Source: Exobasidium rhododendri (Eukaryota > Basidiomycota > Exobasidiomycetes > Exobasidiales > Exobasidiaceae). From it: 64,000 nucleotides of DNA. Shown piece by piece: positions 34,766 through 44,974 of this stretch (position 1 is its first letter; every line of letters begins with the position of its first letter). Location: positions 2,913,001 to 2,977,000 of the forward strand of contig CP110632.1 in assembly GCA_026210745.1 (NCBI GenBank). The letters run 5' to 3'. The notes beneath the pieces are model-generated. The model was not told where the DNA came from and made no database searches. It was given only the letters and a program-made list of their open reading frames with translations. The position numbers and the translations under genes are program-made.

Positions 34766-37700
34766 CTAGCTACCTATCGGTCCTTGTAAAGTAGGCGCTA
34801 TTCGGCGCTTCTTCCTTGCATTTGTCTCGGCAGATGTGTGCGATTGCTCTTTTTCTGCCGCTGAAAGGGACACTTCTGCTGCTTCGACGATGCCAGTGGC
34901 AAGACCGAGACCAAGATTTGAACTGCCTTCATAAGTAGTGGTAGGAAGCGTCTGTTGGTGGGTTTGTTGGGGTCTCATGCTACCACCTTCTTGACTGCTG
35001 CTTCTTCGTATCATTGGCACGGCCGTAGCGACAGCAGTAGTACCGTTCGCCGCTTGTTGTTGCAGACTTGGTTGACTTTGATACTGATAGGGTACGCCCA
35101 GTTCTTCGTAATCAAAAACGACGACGGAGCAGTAGCCGTCGGTCGAGCACATCATTAGCGTTTGACCATCAGAAGACCAAGTCAAGTCGGTGAAGCTGGC
35201 ATAGTGCATGTTACTGAAGCAACAGAGTGGGCCTCCTTGCTGCGTATCATAGATCCACACACTGTCATGGGTAGCGACGGCAAAGATCATTCGATACGGC
35301 AACCCAATCATGCTGTTCGTCTTTAGTGAAGCAGTGGATGGCGTGGAAGAGGATTGGGGGTGTTGCTGTTGTGGTTTGGTCGGAGACGAAGAGGTGGAAG
35401 AAGACGTTGAGGAATACGATCTGGTCGACTTTGGTCTTCCTTCTGTGCCACCGGCGCCCGTCAGGTTCTCCTCTTGAATGGCACTACTGGACGTAGAATT
35501 TCCGGTCGAACTTGCAGCAAAGGCAAGGGAGACTGTCTTTTGCTTGCCTACTTCGAGAGGTACGTTTGGATGTGGTGCGATCCCATCCACGTCCTCCGCC
35601 TTGTTCCACTTTGTACCCTTTCGAAGCTCGTACAGGATGGGGGAAAATTTGATGACCAACGATGCAGTCTTGTGCCCAGGTAGATGCGCAATAGGTGCAT
35701 TACTCTTGTGTAGATTTCCTCGTCCGTACAGGTACACCGTACTCCTTGGCGGCATGGCGGAGGAGGCTGCATTGACCGAATGATGGAGCGGCATCGGACT
35801 TCCTGGACTGTTTCGGACCTCATCTTGTTGATCAGATAGTCGTCTCAGTGGATGGTGGGAGGTGGTAGGACTTGCCGGTGATTGCATTTGATTCATGGCT
35901 GCCGTGCTCGAATTCTCAAAGATGCCCGTGGGAGTGACTAGTAAAGCGCCGTCTGGACTGAAGCTCAGGCGTCGGAAGAATCCGGAAAAGTTTTCATCTC
36001 CATAGAGTCGCATCCCTGCCTTTGCTAGTGATCCACCGCCAGATGAGATAGGATTGTGCGCATGCATCGTAGCAGCGGTAGCCATCCTTTGTTTTGGTGA
36101 AGGAGGCGCACGAATAGCTGGAAGAGGTGGAGCAGGAGATGGTGATCGGGGAGTCAGACCCCTGGTACGAGAAGCTGATCGACTATTGGCAGAAGAAGCA
36201 TTCAATTCCGTTAGATTGGACGCTTTGACGGGCGTCGAAGCTCCCCCTCCTACTCCTCCTGCAGTACTCGTAGCCGTGGCAGCGATGCTGGAGGGGTGCG
36301 AAGTCAAAGCAAAAGAGGTAGCACTCGTTGGTGGTGATAAAGCTTCGACTTGAGAGCCACTGAAGCTAGACCTCCGACTCGGTGTCCGCTGGGGAGGGTT
36401 CATAGATGTCGGTGCGGGACTCGGTGTCCCTGCTCGACCAGTATTGTAGGGGAAGGTAGAGGTAGCGGCAGCTGCAGACGTAGTTGGGGCAAAGTTGGAC
36501 GTAGACGAGGAAGAAGACGAGGAAGCAGGGTGAGGCACAGCACTACTTGCAGCTGCAATGTCCAACGGTGTACTGCTACGACCGGTACGCTGACGGATCG
36601 AAGCTCCTCCTCCGTTCTTCGGTGTCGCAGTTTCCCTTTCGCTGTCGCTACCACGACTTGCGTGACTACTTGCACTTCTCTTCATCGGTGGCTTGGCATT
36701 GGAGCCCCAAACAAAGTGATTGTTGCTGCTGCCTGTTCTTCGATGGTGCAGATCCATTCGGTTGTTGCGACTGACGGTATGTACTCCACCATATTCATGT
36801 GTCGAATTCTTGCTGGAAATGTGATGGACATGAACAGATCGATCACTGCTTTGTGTCGCAATGTACTCTGCTAAAGGGTCCCAGGCCACTCCCTGTATGT
36901 AGTGATTGTGTTCAGAAATCTCTCGAAGAATAGTACCTGATGTGCAGAAGAGTAAAGTCCTTCAGCTTAGCACGAAGTTCGCTGTTCATGATCTTTTTCC
37001 CATTGCTCACCATCATTCGCATTGATGATTCGAGCTACAAAGTCTGTTCCTCCAATCACTAGTGCGTCTGCAGCAGGCGACCAGGCCATATCGTAGATCT
37101 CAGACGAAGAAGCTCTAGACATGGTCCGCAGTCTCCAATGCTCTTTCGAAAACTCGGCATCGCCATCGTCGTCCAATGCTGACGCAAATGACGAAGGAGG
37201 TCCATCGGAGGGAATCCACAGCAACACCATCCCGTCTGAGGAACAATAGAAGAAAAGACAGAGCAGAAAGGAGGCGAGATGAGCACGCACGCACGCAATG
37301 GGACTGACGGCACCCCGACTCACCGTCTCCAGTCGTGGCCAGCAGCTCGCCTTTCGGGCAGAAGCGCACGCAATTGACCACTCCAGAATGTCTCTTCAGT
37401 GTAGCTCGATATTCCACTCTGGGAGGATTCGGCGTAGGTGCGGGACCAGAGCCAGTGACAGAAGCAGCAATAGCGGCTGGCGAAGGAATGTTGGGGTGTA
37501 CGAGCCAGATCTAAGTCGAACAAGGGTGTTGCGAAGATGGTGAGCGATTCATTGTTCAAGAACATATACTCCGCAACCTTCTACTTACTCGAGCATGATT
37601 ATCTCCCCCTGCAGTTGCAAATCTCCAGCTCTGACCTTGAGCGTTGAGCGGGAGAATAGGCTGCCTACTTGAACTCGCCTTTCCTAACATGCTTGCACTG

Positions 37701-37949
37701 GCATCGCCGTTGCTTGCCAGTATTTTGCTGGATTCCAGACCAGCCGCTGGATGGAAAGACGGCAGGTGTAGTGTCAGCAAGCGTGCATAGCTTCAAGACC
37801 TCTTCACATCGCTCATCTCTTTGCGTACCCTGAGCTTGATTGAAGTCGAGCACTCTGCGGAGGTGCGCCGGCGGAATAGGTTGAAAGGAGCATGAATAGA
37901 TGGGCTGCATGTCGTGCCATCGTATCTCAAAGGTGACTGAGCGCACCAT
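34766..37949 (-). CDS. CAC2: Chromatin assembly factor 1 subunit B (p60/Cac2)
   Basis: Five exons (37949-37829, 37746-37589, 37510-37324, 37235-37011, 36936-34766) with introns of 74-88 nt give 953 residues. CAF-1 deposits H3-H4 behind replication forks. The WD40 blades are clear: WHDMQPIYSCSFQP, RFATAGGDNHARIWLVHPN (joined by splicing), RHSGVVNCVRFCPKGELLAT, EIYDMAWSPAADALVIGG, EHNHYIQGVAWDPLAEYIAT, then RRLSFSPDGALLVTPTGIFE, PYRMIFAVATHDSVWIYDTQ and FTDLTWSSDGQTLMMCSTDG. Two long Ser/Pro-rich inserts, about 200 and 100 residues, break the propeller, and a low-complexity tail ends it. At 36937-37010, taking the first AG would hit a stop; the CATCAG acceptor keeps HYIQGVAWDP in frame. Hir1 is the nearest alternative, but the length and blade sequence favour Cac2. 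Confidence 0.9.
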
Positions 37950-39200
37950 GGCGGAAAGCGAAAACTTTTTCAGTCAAGAGGTCTGTACGTTGCAAGCGAT
38001 GATGAGACGGGGTGAGCTCAAAAGAGGAGATTGCTATCAGAATTTGACCACGTCCGAATCGATCAGTGTCTTGACGAGAGAGCGGGCAACGAGTCTGTGC
38101 TTGGCGGTGAGATAGCGGTGAGGTGGATACGAGGAGGACGAGAAGAAAGTATTCACTGTCCGTTCAGTCCGGAAATGCGAGTAATTATTGTCGTCCGGCT
38201 GACGGTATCCTGCACAATGGAATTCTGTTGTCGATGGTGATGTGCTCGCTGCTGAGGGATGCTCTTCCTCTCTGCCAAGTTGAACACAATCGTTCCTACA
38301 CTGTCTGTGGGACCTACACGATTAATACCCTTACCGAGAAAAACCGCAATGTGCCATGCTTTCTCTTGCCCTTGCCTCCTGTCCCTTCTGCTTGTGCGCT
38401 AGCTTCGAACAGTCGAATTCGGACTCCCAAAAAACACTTTAACACAGTTCCTCTCTGTCCTTTTCGCAAGAAGCGCTCCAAGGGAAACGCGACGCGCCCG
38501 GGTATACTTGAAAGTGGGACTCCTGGCTGAAGTGTGTGTGTATGTGTGTGTTACAGTTCCCATTTCCATATCCAAATTTTAAGTTCTGCACATCATCGAT
38601 TCCGGCAAGTTGAAGCCATTCCGGTAGTGACGATGAGTCAACGTATCGACGTCCAGTGCAAAATGGAGACACACACAGGGAGGGAGATGGCGTCTGCGGC
38701 AATTACGCCTAGTGGGATTAAAGAGGCGTTGGTCACATTGAGCACTGGACTAGTACAGCCCAAAGCTCGCAGCTGTTTCAACGCTGCACATCGTAGTCCC
38801 TCTCTAGCGGCACTTGACTAAAATTTTGTCGAAATCAAAAGATTCCTCACTTCGAGGCGACGCATGAGCTTTCAATAGCGAAGGCTTTCTATAGTGTGAG
38901 CATGGGCTATGCTTCTGCACGACACACCTATATCTCTGACTACTTTACAGATCCGGAGGCAGTCCTCCTTACTCTTTCGAGCGCCGATATCACCCCTTGA
39001 GCTCCGCGCCGCCTCGCCCTTTTACATACAAGTAGATACGGTACTTTTCATCCTGCGAATGGCGTTGCAAAGAGGGCTGTTGTGGCGGCTTCAAATGCTA
39101 CGAAGGAGAGGAAACCTGCAGATTTTCCCCTTTTCTCTCCTGCTGTGACCCATCGGATTGGATCTACCGCCGTCCCTGCCCACTACTCTTCAGCCTTAGC
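37950..39200. other. Divergent intergenic stretch, no gene seen
   Basis: About 1.25 kb lie between the divergent CAC2 and GH53 genes. A TG-rich tract is found near 38531-38552. Open frames of up to 135 codons (for example 38123-38530) have no recognisable content. The right part should contain the GH53 promoter and the left part that of CAC2. Confidence 0.45.
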
Positions 39201-40241
39201 ATGCTCTTCCCTTGCCTTCTCTTGCTCTTTGCTAACCTCATACATCTATCGCGGTGCTTCGAAAAGATCATCGACTTCTCTTCGATTCTAGAGCTTCCTA
39301 ATCAGAAATTCTACGATGTCAACGGCATAGAGGCACCACTCGAGAAAATTTATGCGAATAATGGCATGACAATGTCAAGACAGCGACTCTGGGCAGGTAG
39401 TAATGCCTACGATCTTGACGCCAACATTCGATTGGCAAAGCGAGCTCGGGCTGTCGGGATGAAGATCTATCTCAACGTCTTCATGAGGGACACTTGGACA
39501 GACCCAGGCCACATTCAATGTTACGAGCCGTGGGGCGATACACTGGAGAGTATCAGTCGTGGAATCTATGACTACTGCTACACAATCGGAGATACGTTTG
39601 CAAAGGCAGGCATTATTCCAGATGTCATCTCCCTTGGCAACGAACTAGGTAATGGAGTTTGCACAATGGGGAACATGTCCTTAGCCGATGGTCCTCAGAA
39701 CACAGCCGTCTTCTTACAATCAGCTGCCAATGGTATTCGCCACTCTCCGTTGGGGAAGCGAAGTAAACTCCTGCTTCATTTTGAGAGTGGCTGGGATCTG
39801 AATCGCTCGACCAACTTCTTCGATAGAGTATTTCGAACGGGGAGATTGGACCCTCTTGGCATTGACTTGATCGGTTTGACAGCATATCCCTACTACAACG
39901 CAAGATGGTCAACGCAGGAAAGCTTTGCAAGAGCGATCCGGCAACTTCAAAAACAGTACAAGAAAGGCGTCATGATAGTAGAGAGTGCTTGGCCGTCCAA
40001 GTGTACAGGTTTGCACACCTTTCCGGGAGACACGAGCGGCATCTCCTTCTCCAGTGAAGGGCAAACCAAATGGATTGAGTTGATGGCGTCGACAGCTAAG
40101 AGAGCGGGAGCACTTTCGATGGCTTATTGGGAAGCAAGTTGGTTGACTAATCCTGGCACTGGCTCGCCGTGTGATAGTACACTCCTGTTCGACAGCAACG
40201 GAAGAGCGCTGCCGTCTTTGTCCACCTTTAAGACTCTGTAG
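39201..40241 (+). CDS. Secreted endo-beta-1,4-galactanase, GH53 family
   Basis: A single exon of 346 residues. The first 19 residues (MLFPCLLLLFANLIHLSRC) are a signal peptide. The mature protein reads as a GH53 TIM barrel: FYDVNGIEAPLEKIYANNGM, SRQRLWAG, AKRARAVGMKIYLNVFMRD followed by TWTDPGHIQ, then DVISLGNELGNGVCTM with the candidate acid/base Glu of the Asn-Glu pair, LTAYPYYNARW, and GVMIVESAWP with the candidate nucleophile Glu. GH53 enzymes cut beta-1,4-galactan side chains of pectin, so this suggests contact with plant material. The usual FGADISS near the N-terminus reads IIDFSSI here, a divergent start. The family call is good; the exact linkage is inferred. Confidence 0.83.
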   Translation: MLFPCLLLLFANLIHLSRCFEKIIDFSSILELPNQKFYDVNGIEAPLEKIYANNGMTMSRQRLWAGSNAYDLDANIRLAKRARAVGMKIYLNVFMRDTWTDPGHIQCYEPWGDTLESISRGIYDYCYTIGDTFAKAGIIPDVISLGNELGNGVCTMGNMSLADGPQNTAVFLQSAANGIRHSPLGKRSKLLLHFESGWDLNRSTNFFDRVFRTGRLDPLGIDLIGLTAYPYYNARWSTQESFARAIRQLQKQYKKGVMIVESAWPSKCTGLHTFPGDTSGISFSSEGQTKWIELMASTAKRAGALSMAYWEASWLTNPGTGSPCDSTLLFDSNGRALPSLSTFKTL

Positions 40242-40475
40242 TGTTCATCAGGCCGAGTTGCCTTGAGTATTGCGACTTTTAGCCCTTCCCGCTTTTGATT
40301 TTCTATAAGCGCGAAAGCTGTGTACAGTATAGTCTGCTTATTGTTGTGTACAACACAATCCCTTACGATGCAATCTTGTCTCCATCCTTCCCCAGTCCCT
40401 TTGCCTGACCTTGTCGCCATGAATCATGTCGAGAGCTTATCCTGATCCTTGCAAGGTATTACTATCGACTTCCAC

Positions 40476-41768
40476 ATGAACCCTCTGAGCCGTGCAGGGA
40501 GTCTTTCCTGGCTCCCATCACCCCGCCTACTACGAGCTAGAATCCACTATGCTTCAACAGTTCACACTGCCCCACAAACCGTCCGACCCGGCAACGCGTG
40601 TGAGCCTAGTATCCGGGTACTCCAAAGCGGCTTCTGCACTTCCATCCCTCATCCGTATACAGTGACAAAGTCTCTCTCCGTTAAGAAGAGCTCACCCACG
40701 CACCAACCACTCCTCCATCTGCAAGGCAAGGAAGATACCATGTCGAGCAACATAGATTTCGACAAGAGCTTAGGCCACACCGAACCTGACCAAGCTGTCA
40801 CTTGGAATCAAAGAGACCTCCTCCTGTATGCTGTCGGCGTTGGTTGCTCGGAAAAGGCCCTCGATTACGTCTATGAACTTTCATCTGGCTTCCGTGCCTT
40901 TGCTACGTATCCCTTAGTGTTGGGTCTCAAGGGAACTTCAGAGGATGTCACACTCTTCTCTGACATGATCGGCTCACGACAATCTATCCCTGGATTCCCA
41001 AGTCTAGACCCAAACACAATCGTGCATGGCGAACAGTCCATCGAAGTGCTGCAACCTATCCCCGTCTCTTCTGGACAAGGATGGGCCTTGCAGAAGAGGG
41101 TTACAGCAGTACATGACAAGCCGACTGGACTGATTGTGGAAAACGAACAGAAGTTGGTCAACAAAGGCGTGACGTATGCCGTGATGAGGGGCAGTGCCTT
41201 TTACAGAGGGGGAGGACAAGGAACCGGCTACACCAAATCAATCGTGTCGAAACCGCCATCTGCCAAAGTTCCATCTTCTGCTCCAACATACACGCTCAAA
41301 GATAAGACGACACTGACCCAGGCAGCTTTGTACCGACTCTCGTCCGACTACAATCCGCTTCACATCGATCCAAAGATTGGTGAAAAGGGAGGCTTGGGTG
41401 GTTGTATCTTGCACGGTCTGTGCTCTTATGCTTTTGCAGCCCGAGCTATTCTTGCTTCGGTAAATCCTACAGATGGTCAAACTGGCTCAGCCGTGTCAGA
41501 ACTGAAGATGATGTCTGCCCGTTAGTGACTGTCTTCAGCTAGTGTCTCTTCTAGCCTTCGACTGACACATTTCCATCTCTCGCTTGCAGGCTTCACTTCA
41601 CCCGTCTATCCCGGCCAAGAGCTAGAGACTTCAGTGTGGCACGTTGGCGAAAAGGATGGATGCATCGAGGTGGCATTTGAGCAGAGTGTCGTGGGGGGCA
41701 AGAAGAGTCTAGGTGGTGGATATGCGCTTGTCAGAAAAGGTTCGACGGCTGGAAATTCCAAGCTCTGA
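40476..41768 (+). CDS. Stand-alone hydratase 2 (MaoC-like), SKL C-terminus, possible presequence
   Basis: Two exons (40476-41520, 41590-41768) over a 69-nt intron restore R|FTSPVYPGQ. The core starts at Met 40740 (319 residues); an in-frame upstream ATG at 40476 would add 88 residues. The double-hotdog core carries the hydratase 2 motif as LSSDYNPLHIDPKIG and GGCILHGLCSYAFAARAIL. It ends in NSKL, a type 1 peroxisome signal. This is the 2-enoyl-CoA hydratase activity of peroxisomal beta-oxidation, usually fused in fungal multifunctional enzymes but separate here. The upstream extension starts MNPLSRAGSLSWLPSPRLLR followed by ARIHYAST: Arg- and Ser-rich without acids, as in mitochondrial presequences. 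The 40476 ATG has C at -3; 40740 has ACC before it. An out-of-frame ATG at 40549 opens a 38-codon uORF ending at 40665. Dual targeting is inferred. Confidence 0.85.
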
Positions 41769-41851
41769 TTGTAGTTGGACCCCCAAAGAAGCTAATACAT
41801 TGAATCATTACCACGTACATATTATGCCTAGTACGGAGTAGTAGAGCCTGC

Positions 41852-43693
41852 TCATAACAGCTCTCCGTCCAAAAGAGCTAGCTCGTCGTTCCCCAAAGCT
41901 ACCTGACCGAATTCTGCATCAAACTCGTCGTCGCTTGAGATGCAGATGATGCTTGAAGATCTTTGAGGCGCATTCTTCTTCACAGGTAACGAATGAGGAA
42001 GTGAGTGAATGCGTGGGGTATGTCTACGGAGGAGGCCTTGCAAAACAGAGGACTGCTGCTGTCGACCCGTCAGAGTTCTCACCCTTGCCTTGGACGCTAC
42101 TCCAAGTCGAGGAGCAGAGGGTAGATCCAGTTGGGCCTTGGCGGCACCGTGTCGAACAGTAGACGAAGTTGTGTTCCAATCAAAGTGAGACAATTTCTGC
42201 TTTGTTTGCTTCAAGCTTTGTGCTATTTGACTCAGAAAGGATCAGTCAAAGAACGGCATTACGTTCGCTTAGCTTGGCGACCTCTTTCACTTACCTGGAT
42301 CCTGATCAAACACGTCTGGATACTGTCGCACTCTTCGATCTGATCCTTCGTGAAATGCTTGATAATCTGCTGCTATTCTCTCTTGCATCGGCGAGTCTCG
42401 AAATGAATTGCAAAACTCTCGATCGATAGCTTGTTCCATCTCGCTCCTACTTCTCGAGCCTAGCAGTAAATTTCGTGGTAGCGTAGGGGACATGAGTCTC
42501 TCCTTAGTGCTAGTAATTCTTGCGTGTTGCGCTCCACTATAGTGGTCTCTTGTACTGTCACCTATCCAGTGTGGTTGACGAGGAGATCGAAGCACGTTGT
42601 CCACTGACGGGGGAGGCAGATCTTGGAGAGGCACTTGACCGCGGTGGCACGGATGATCTGGAAAAGATGGCGAAAGAGCTGCAGCGTACTCTTCGCAGAC
42701 GGAAGATGCTTGAGGAGTTGCAATCGGGGCAAAGCTGAGTCTTGATTGGTTCGTGTTCCCTCTAGTGTAGACGACCTTTGCAGGTCGAAGTCGGCCCTTG
42801 CAAGACGACGATCTGTTCTGGTAGGACTGCTTGGAAGCGTATGGCCGCCGTTTACCGTACGAGCGAAATTGTGTAAAGGAACGAGGAGAGCTGGTAGCAA
42901 GTGTCTTTGAGGACGACGAGGACGACCTGCCTTCAAAGATCCTCGAAGATGTTGTGCTACAAGACGAAGACAAATCTCGATGTGCCTTGAACTTTGCTTG
43001 AGATGTGCTATTTGTTGACGGGTAGGTGTTAGACGAGTCCCTTTTTGGAGTCGGATAGTCGCCGACGGAGCTCTCCGCATTGCAGACATCTGACATTGGA
43101 ATACATATTGTCTGTTGAGATGGACTCTTGACCTTTGCAGGCTTTCGAAAAGCATAGGCAGGCAGATTCTCAGCTCTGAATGCTTCACTACCAGCAATAG
43201 CCAAGCTACGGTCATCTGTCGAGTCTGATTGGACCACGCATTCTGGCAAATTGTATGCTATTGAGACCGGCTGCTGCGTGCACATCTTCTTGGCAAACTC
43301 CCAAGGCTTTCTGGTCGAATCTATGGAAGAGTTGAGCGCACTTGACGAGGGGAGATTACGACGTTTCAGAGTTGGTGTGGTGGGGTCGGAATTCAGTCTG
43401 TGCGATAGAGTAGTGGAACTCTTCGCTGATCCCTCATCGAGAAGAGAAATCTCCTTTGCCTTCCCCTTCCCTCGAACGTCATGCTGTCTTGGCGATGCGG
43501 TAACGGGAACGTCTGAGCTTTGCTGTGCTTCACTTTGCTGGTGCTGATGGCGAACGGTGATTTCATCTTTCGGGTGACTTGCTTTCAGAAAGGGCCTGCG
43601 TTCCTCTCTTTCCTCCTCCCCGTCATGCTGCCACAAGTCAAAGTCACCCACAGATGTAGTCCAGGTGCTCTGCTTTGCTTTGCCCTTCACCAT
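41852..43693 (-). CDS. Disordered protein of unknown function with possible SUMO-binding motif
   Basis: Two exons (43693-42295 and 42222-41852) over a 72-nt GTAAG..TAG intron in phase 1 give 589 residues. The sequence is Ser-, Arg- and Pro-rich throughout, with GKGKAKEI, RRNLPSSSAL and many Ser runs; no domain is recognised. Two short motifs stand out in the C-terminal part: KQTKQKLSHFDW just after the splice, and SIICISSDDEFD near the end, which has the hydrophobic-then-acidic form of a SUMO-interacting motif. Basic clusters suggest a nuclear protein. The start at 43693 is the first true ATG. The frame carries on upstream only from a TTG. It ends 83 bp from the convergent hydratase. Function is not proposed. 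Confidence 0.7.
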
Positions 43694-43808
43694 TTCATCT
43701 GGTCCAGTGATGCATCGGATGTGGTGCAATGTATGCGCCTTCGTGTCCGAGGAAGCACAAGAAATCAAAAATGGAGAAGCAGCCCCGGAATCGATGCGCG
43801 CTCTTTCC

Positions 43809-44714
43809 TCACTTCCACGGTCCGCCCGTGCCTTCTACTCGCTGCAGCCAGCTCTTCTCGAGACAAGCGAGAGTGTCATCTCCCGTGCTTTGGTCTTTCG
43901 TGCCAAACATGTGCTGCGACACTTCCAGTCGCAGCCGACCATCATTTACTATACGGATGGCGTTGCTGACATTCAACGATCGTTTCATCCTCTCGATGCG
44001 ACTGCCAAACCCAGCGCCGTTATGACCGACACAAATGGTGAGACTCTTGATGGTCCCACACAGATTCAGGATTGATCGAATGGCATCAGCACAATCTTCC
44101 ACCCCAGAATAGGGCGGTGATCTAGAGAGGGGAGAATTAGTATCATTGATATACTTTGATATGTCCCGTACATGTACGCACGATTTCCAGAGGGTGATGG
44201 TAACATTCGTCATCTCGCGAAATTCGCTACTGGTGAAGGGCAATAGTCGCACGGTATCCTTGCACAGAGTGTGCGTGATAAGGTGATATGCCCACACGAA
44301 GCTTCTTTGATTCTCCGAGGATTCAACGTCGAGGACAGAGTACTGATGGCCAATGTAGAGGCCCTCGCGATCCTCTTCCACCCACGCTACTTCCTTCGCC
44401 TTGGGGAAGTTTTGGGCAGCAAAGGTATTATCGTGCGGGGTTTTTCTTCTTACACCGCAGTAGATATTCCTTGGTAGCACCCCTGACGAGAATTTTAGCT
44501 TCACAACATCGAGGCAGTCTTGCGAACGATCACCTTTTAGATAGACAGTCTTGTATAAGTAAGGCAGAGCAATCTCATTCAGGGCTTTGCACGTCAAACC
44601 AAAAGAGTTGAAAGTTGCGATTTTCTCGAATAAATCAATCGAGACATCTTGAGAGACGAAGTCAAGAATATGGCACAAGATTTCGCCGGGTAAGCATGCA
44701 GCCATGGCCCGCAT
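43809..44714 (-). CDS. F-box-like protein
   Basis: A single exon of 301 residues. Residues 8-60 read as an F-box: CLPGEILCHILDFVSQ, then SFGLTCKALNEIALPYLYKT leading to VYLKG, the usual opening of fungal F-box proteins with no separate C-terminal repeat domain. F-box proteins bind Skp1 and choose substrates for SCF ubiquitin ligases. The rest of the protein (about 60-301) has no recognised motif, though it contains spaced hydrophobic strands that might form degenerate leucine-rich repeats. The ATG at 44714 is followed three codons later by another (MRAMAAC), so the start is uncertain by nine bases. It lies 115 bp upstream of the disordered protein gene on the same strand. Confidence 0.7.
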   Translation of the reverse strand: MRAMAACLPGEILCHILDFVSQDVSIDLFEKIATFNSFGLTCKALNEIALPYLYKTVYLKGDRSQDCLDVVKLKFSSGVLPRNIYCGVRRKTPHDNTFAAQNFPKAKEVAWVEEDREGLYIGHQYSVLDVESSENQRSFVWAYHLITHTLCKDTVRLLPFTSSEFREMTNVTITLWKSCVHVRDISKYINDTNSPLSRSPPYSGVEDCADAIRSILNLCGTIKSLTICVGHNGAGFGSRIERMKRSLNVSNAIRIVNDGRLRLEVSQHMFGTKDQSTGDDTLACLEKSWLQRVEGTGGPWK

Positions 44715-44974
44715 ATTTCGTCATATCGGCATGCTCGTCAGGATACTTGAGTCGCAATCTACCTAGATAGGTGTATTGCGTGGTACACGATAGTCGCTCT
44801 CCACATTTCAAGGATTGGCCGGGTCGTTAGCGCTCCACGTGAATTTGTGAGAGCTTCTTTTTTCCTCTTTTTTTTTGCGCCGAAGACTGCAAGTGTGGAA
44901 ATTTAGATCTGTAGGATTGAGAATTTAGGAAGGTCACTCCAGCCAGTACGCATTCACGCACCCTGCACCTCATA

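Noticed and set aside
38123-38821. Several 70-135 codon frames between CAC2 and GH53
   Set aside because: Low-complexity or arbitrary composition, no splice partners, no recognisable motif.
32281-41768. Possible biosynthetic cluster of lactonase, methyltransferase, galactanase and hydratase
   Set aside because: CAC2 lies between them, there is no backbone synthase, and the genes belong to unrelated processes.
43693-43768. Longer N-terminus for the disordered protein gene
   Set aside because: The extra 25 codons begin at a TTG, not an ATG.
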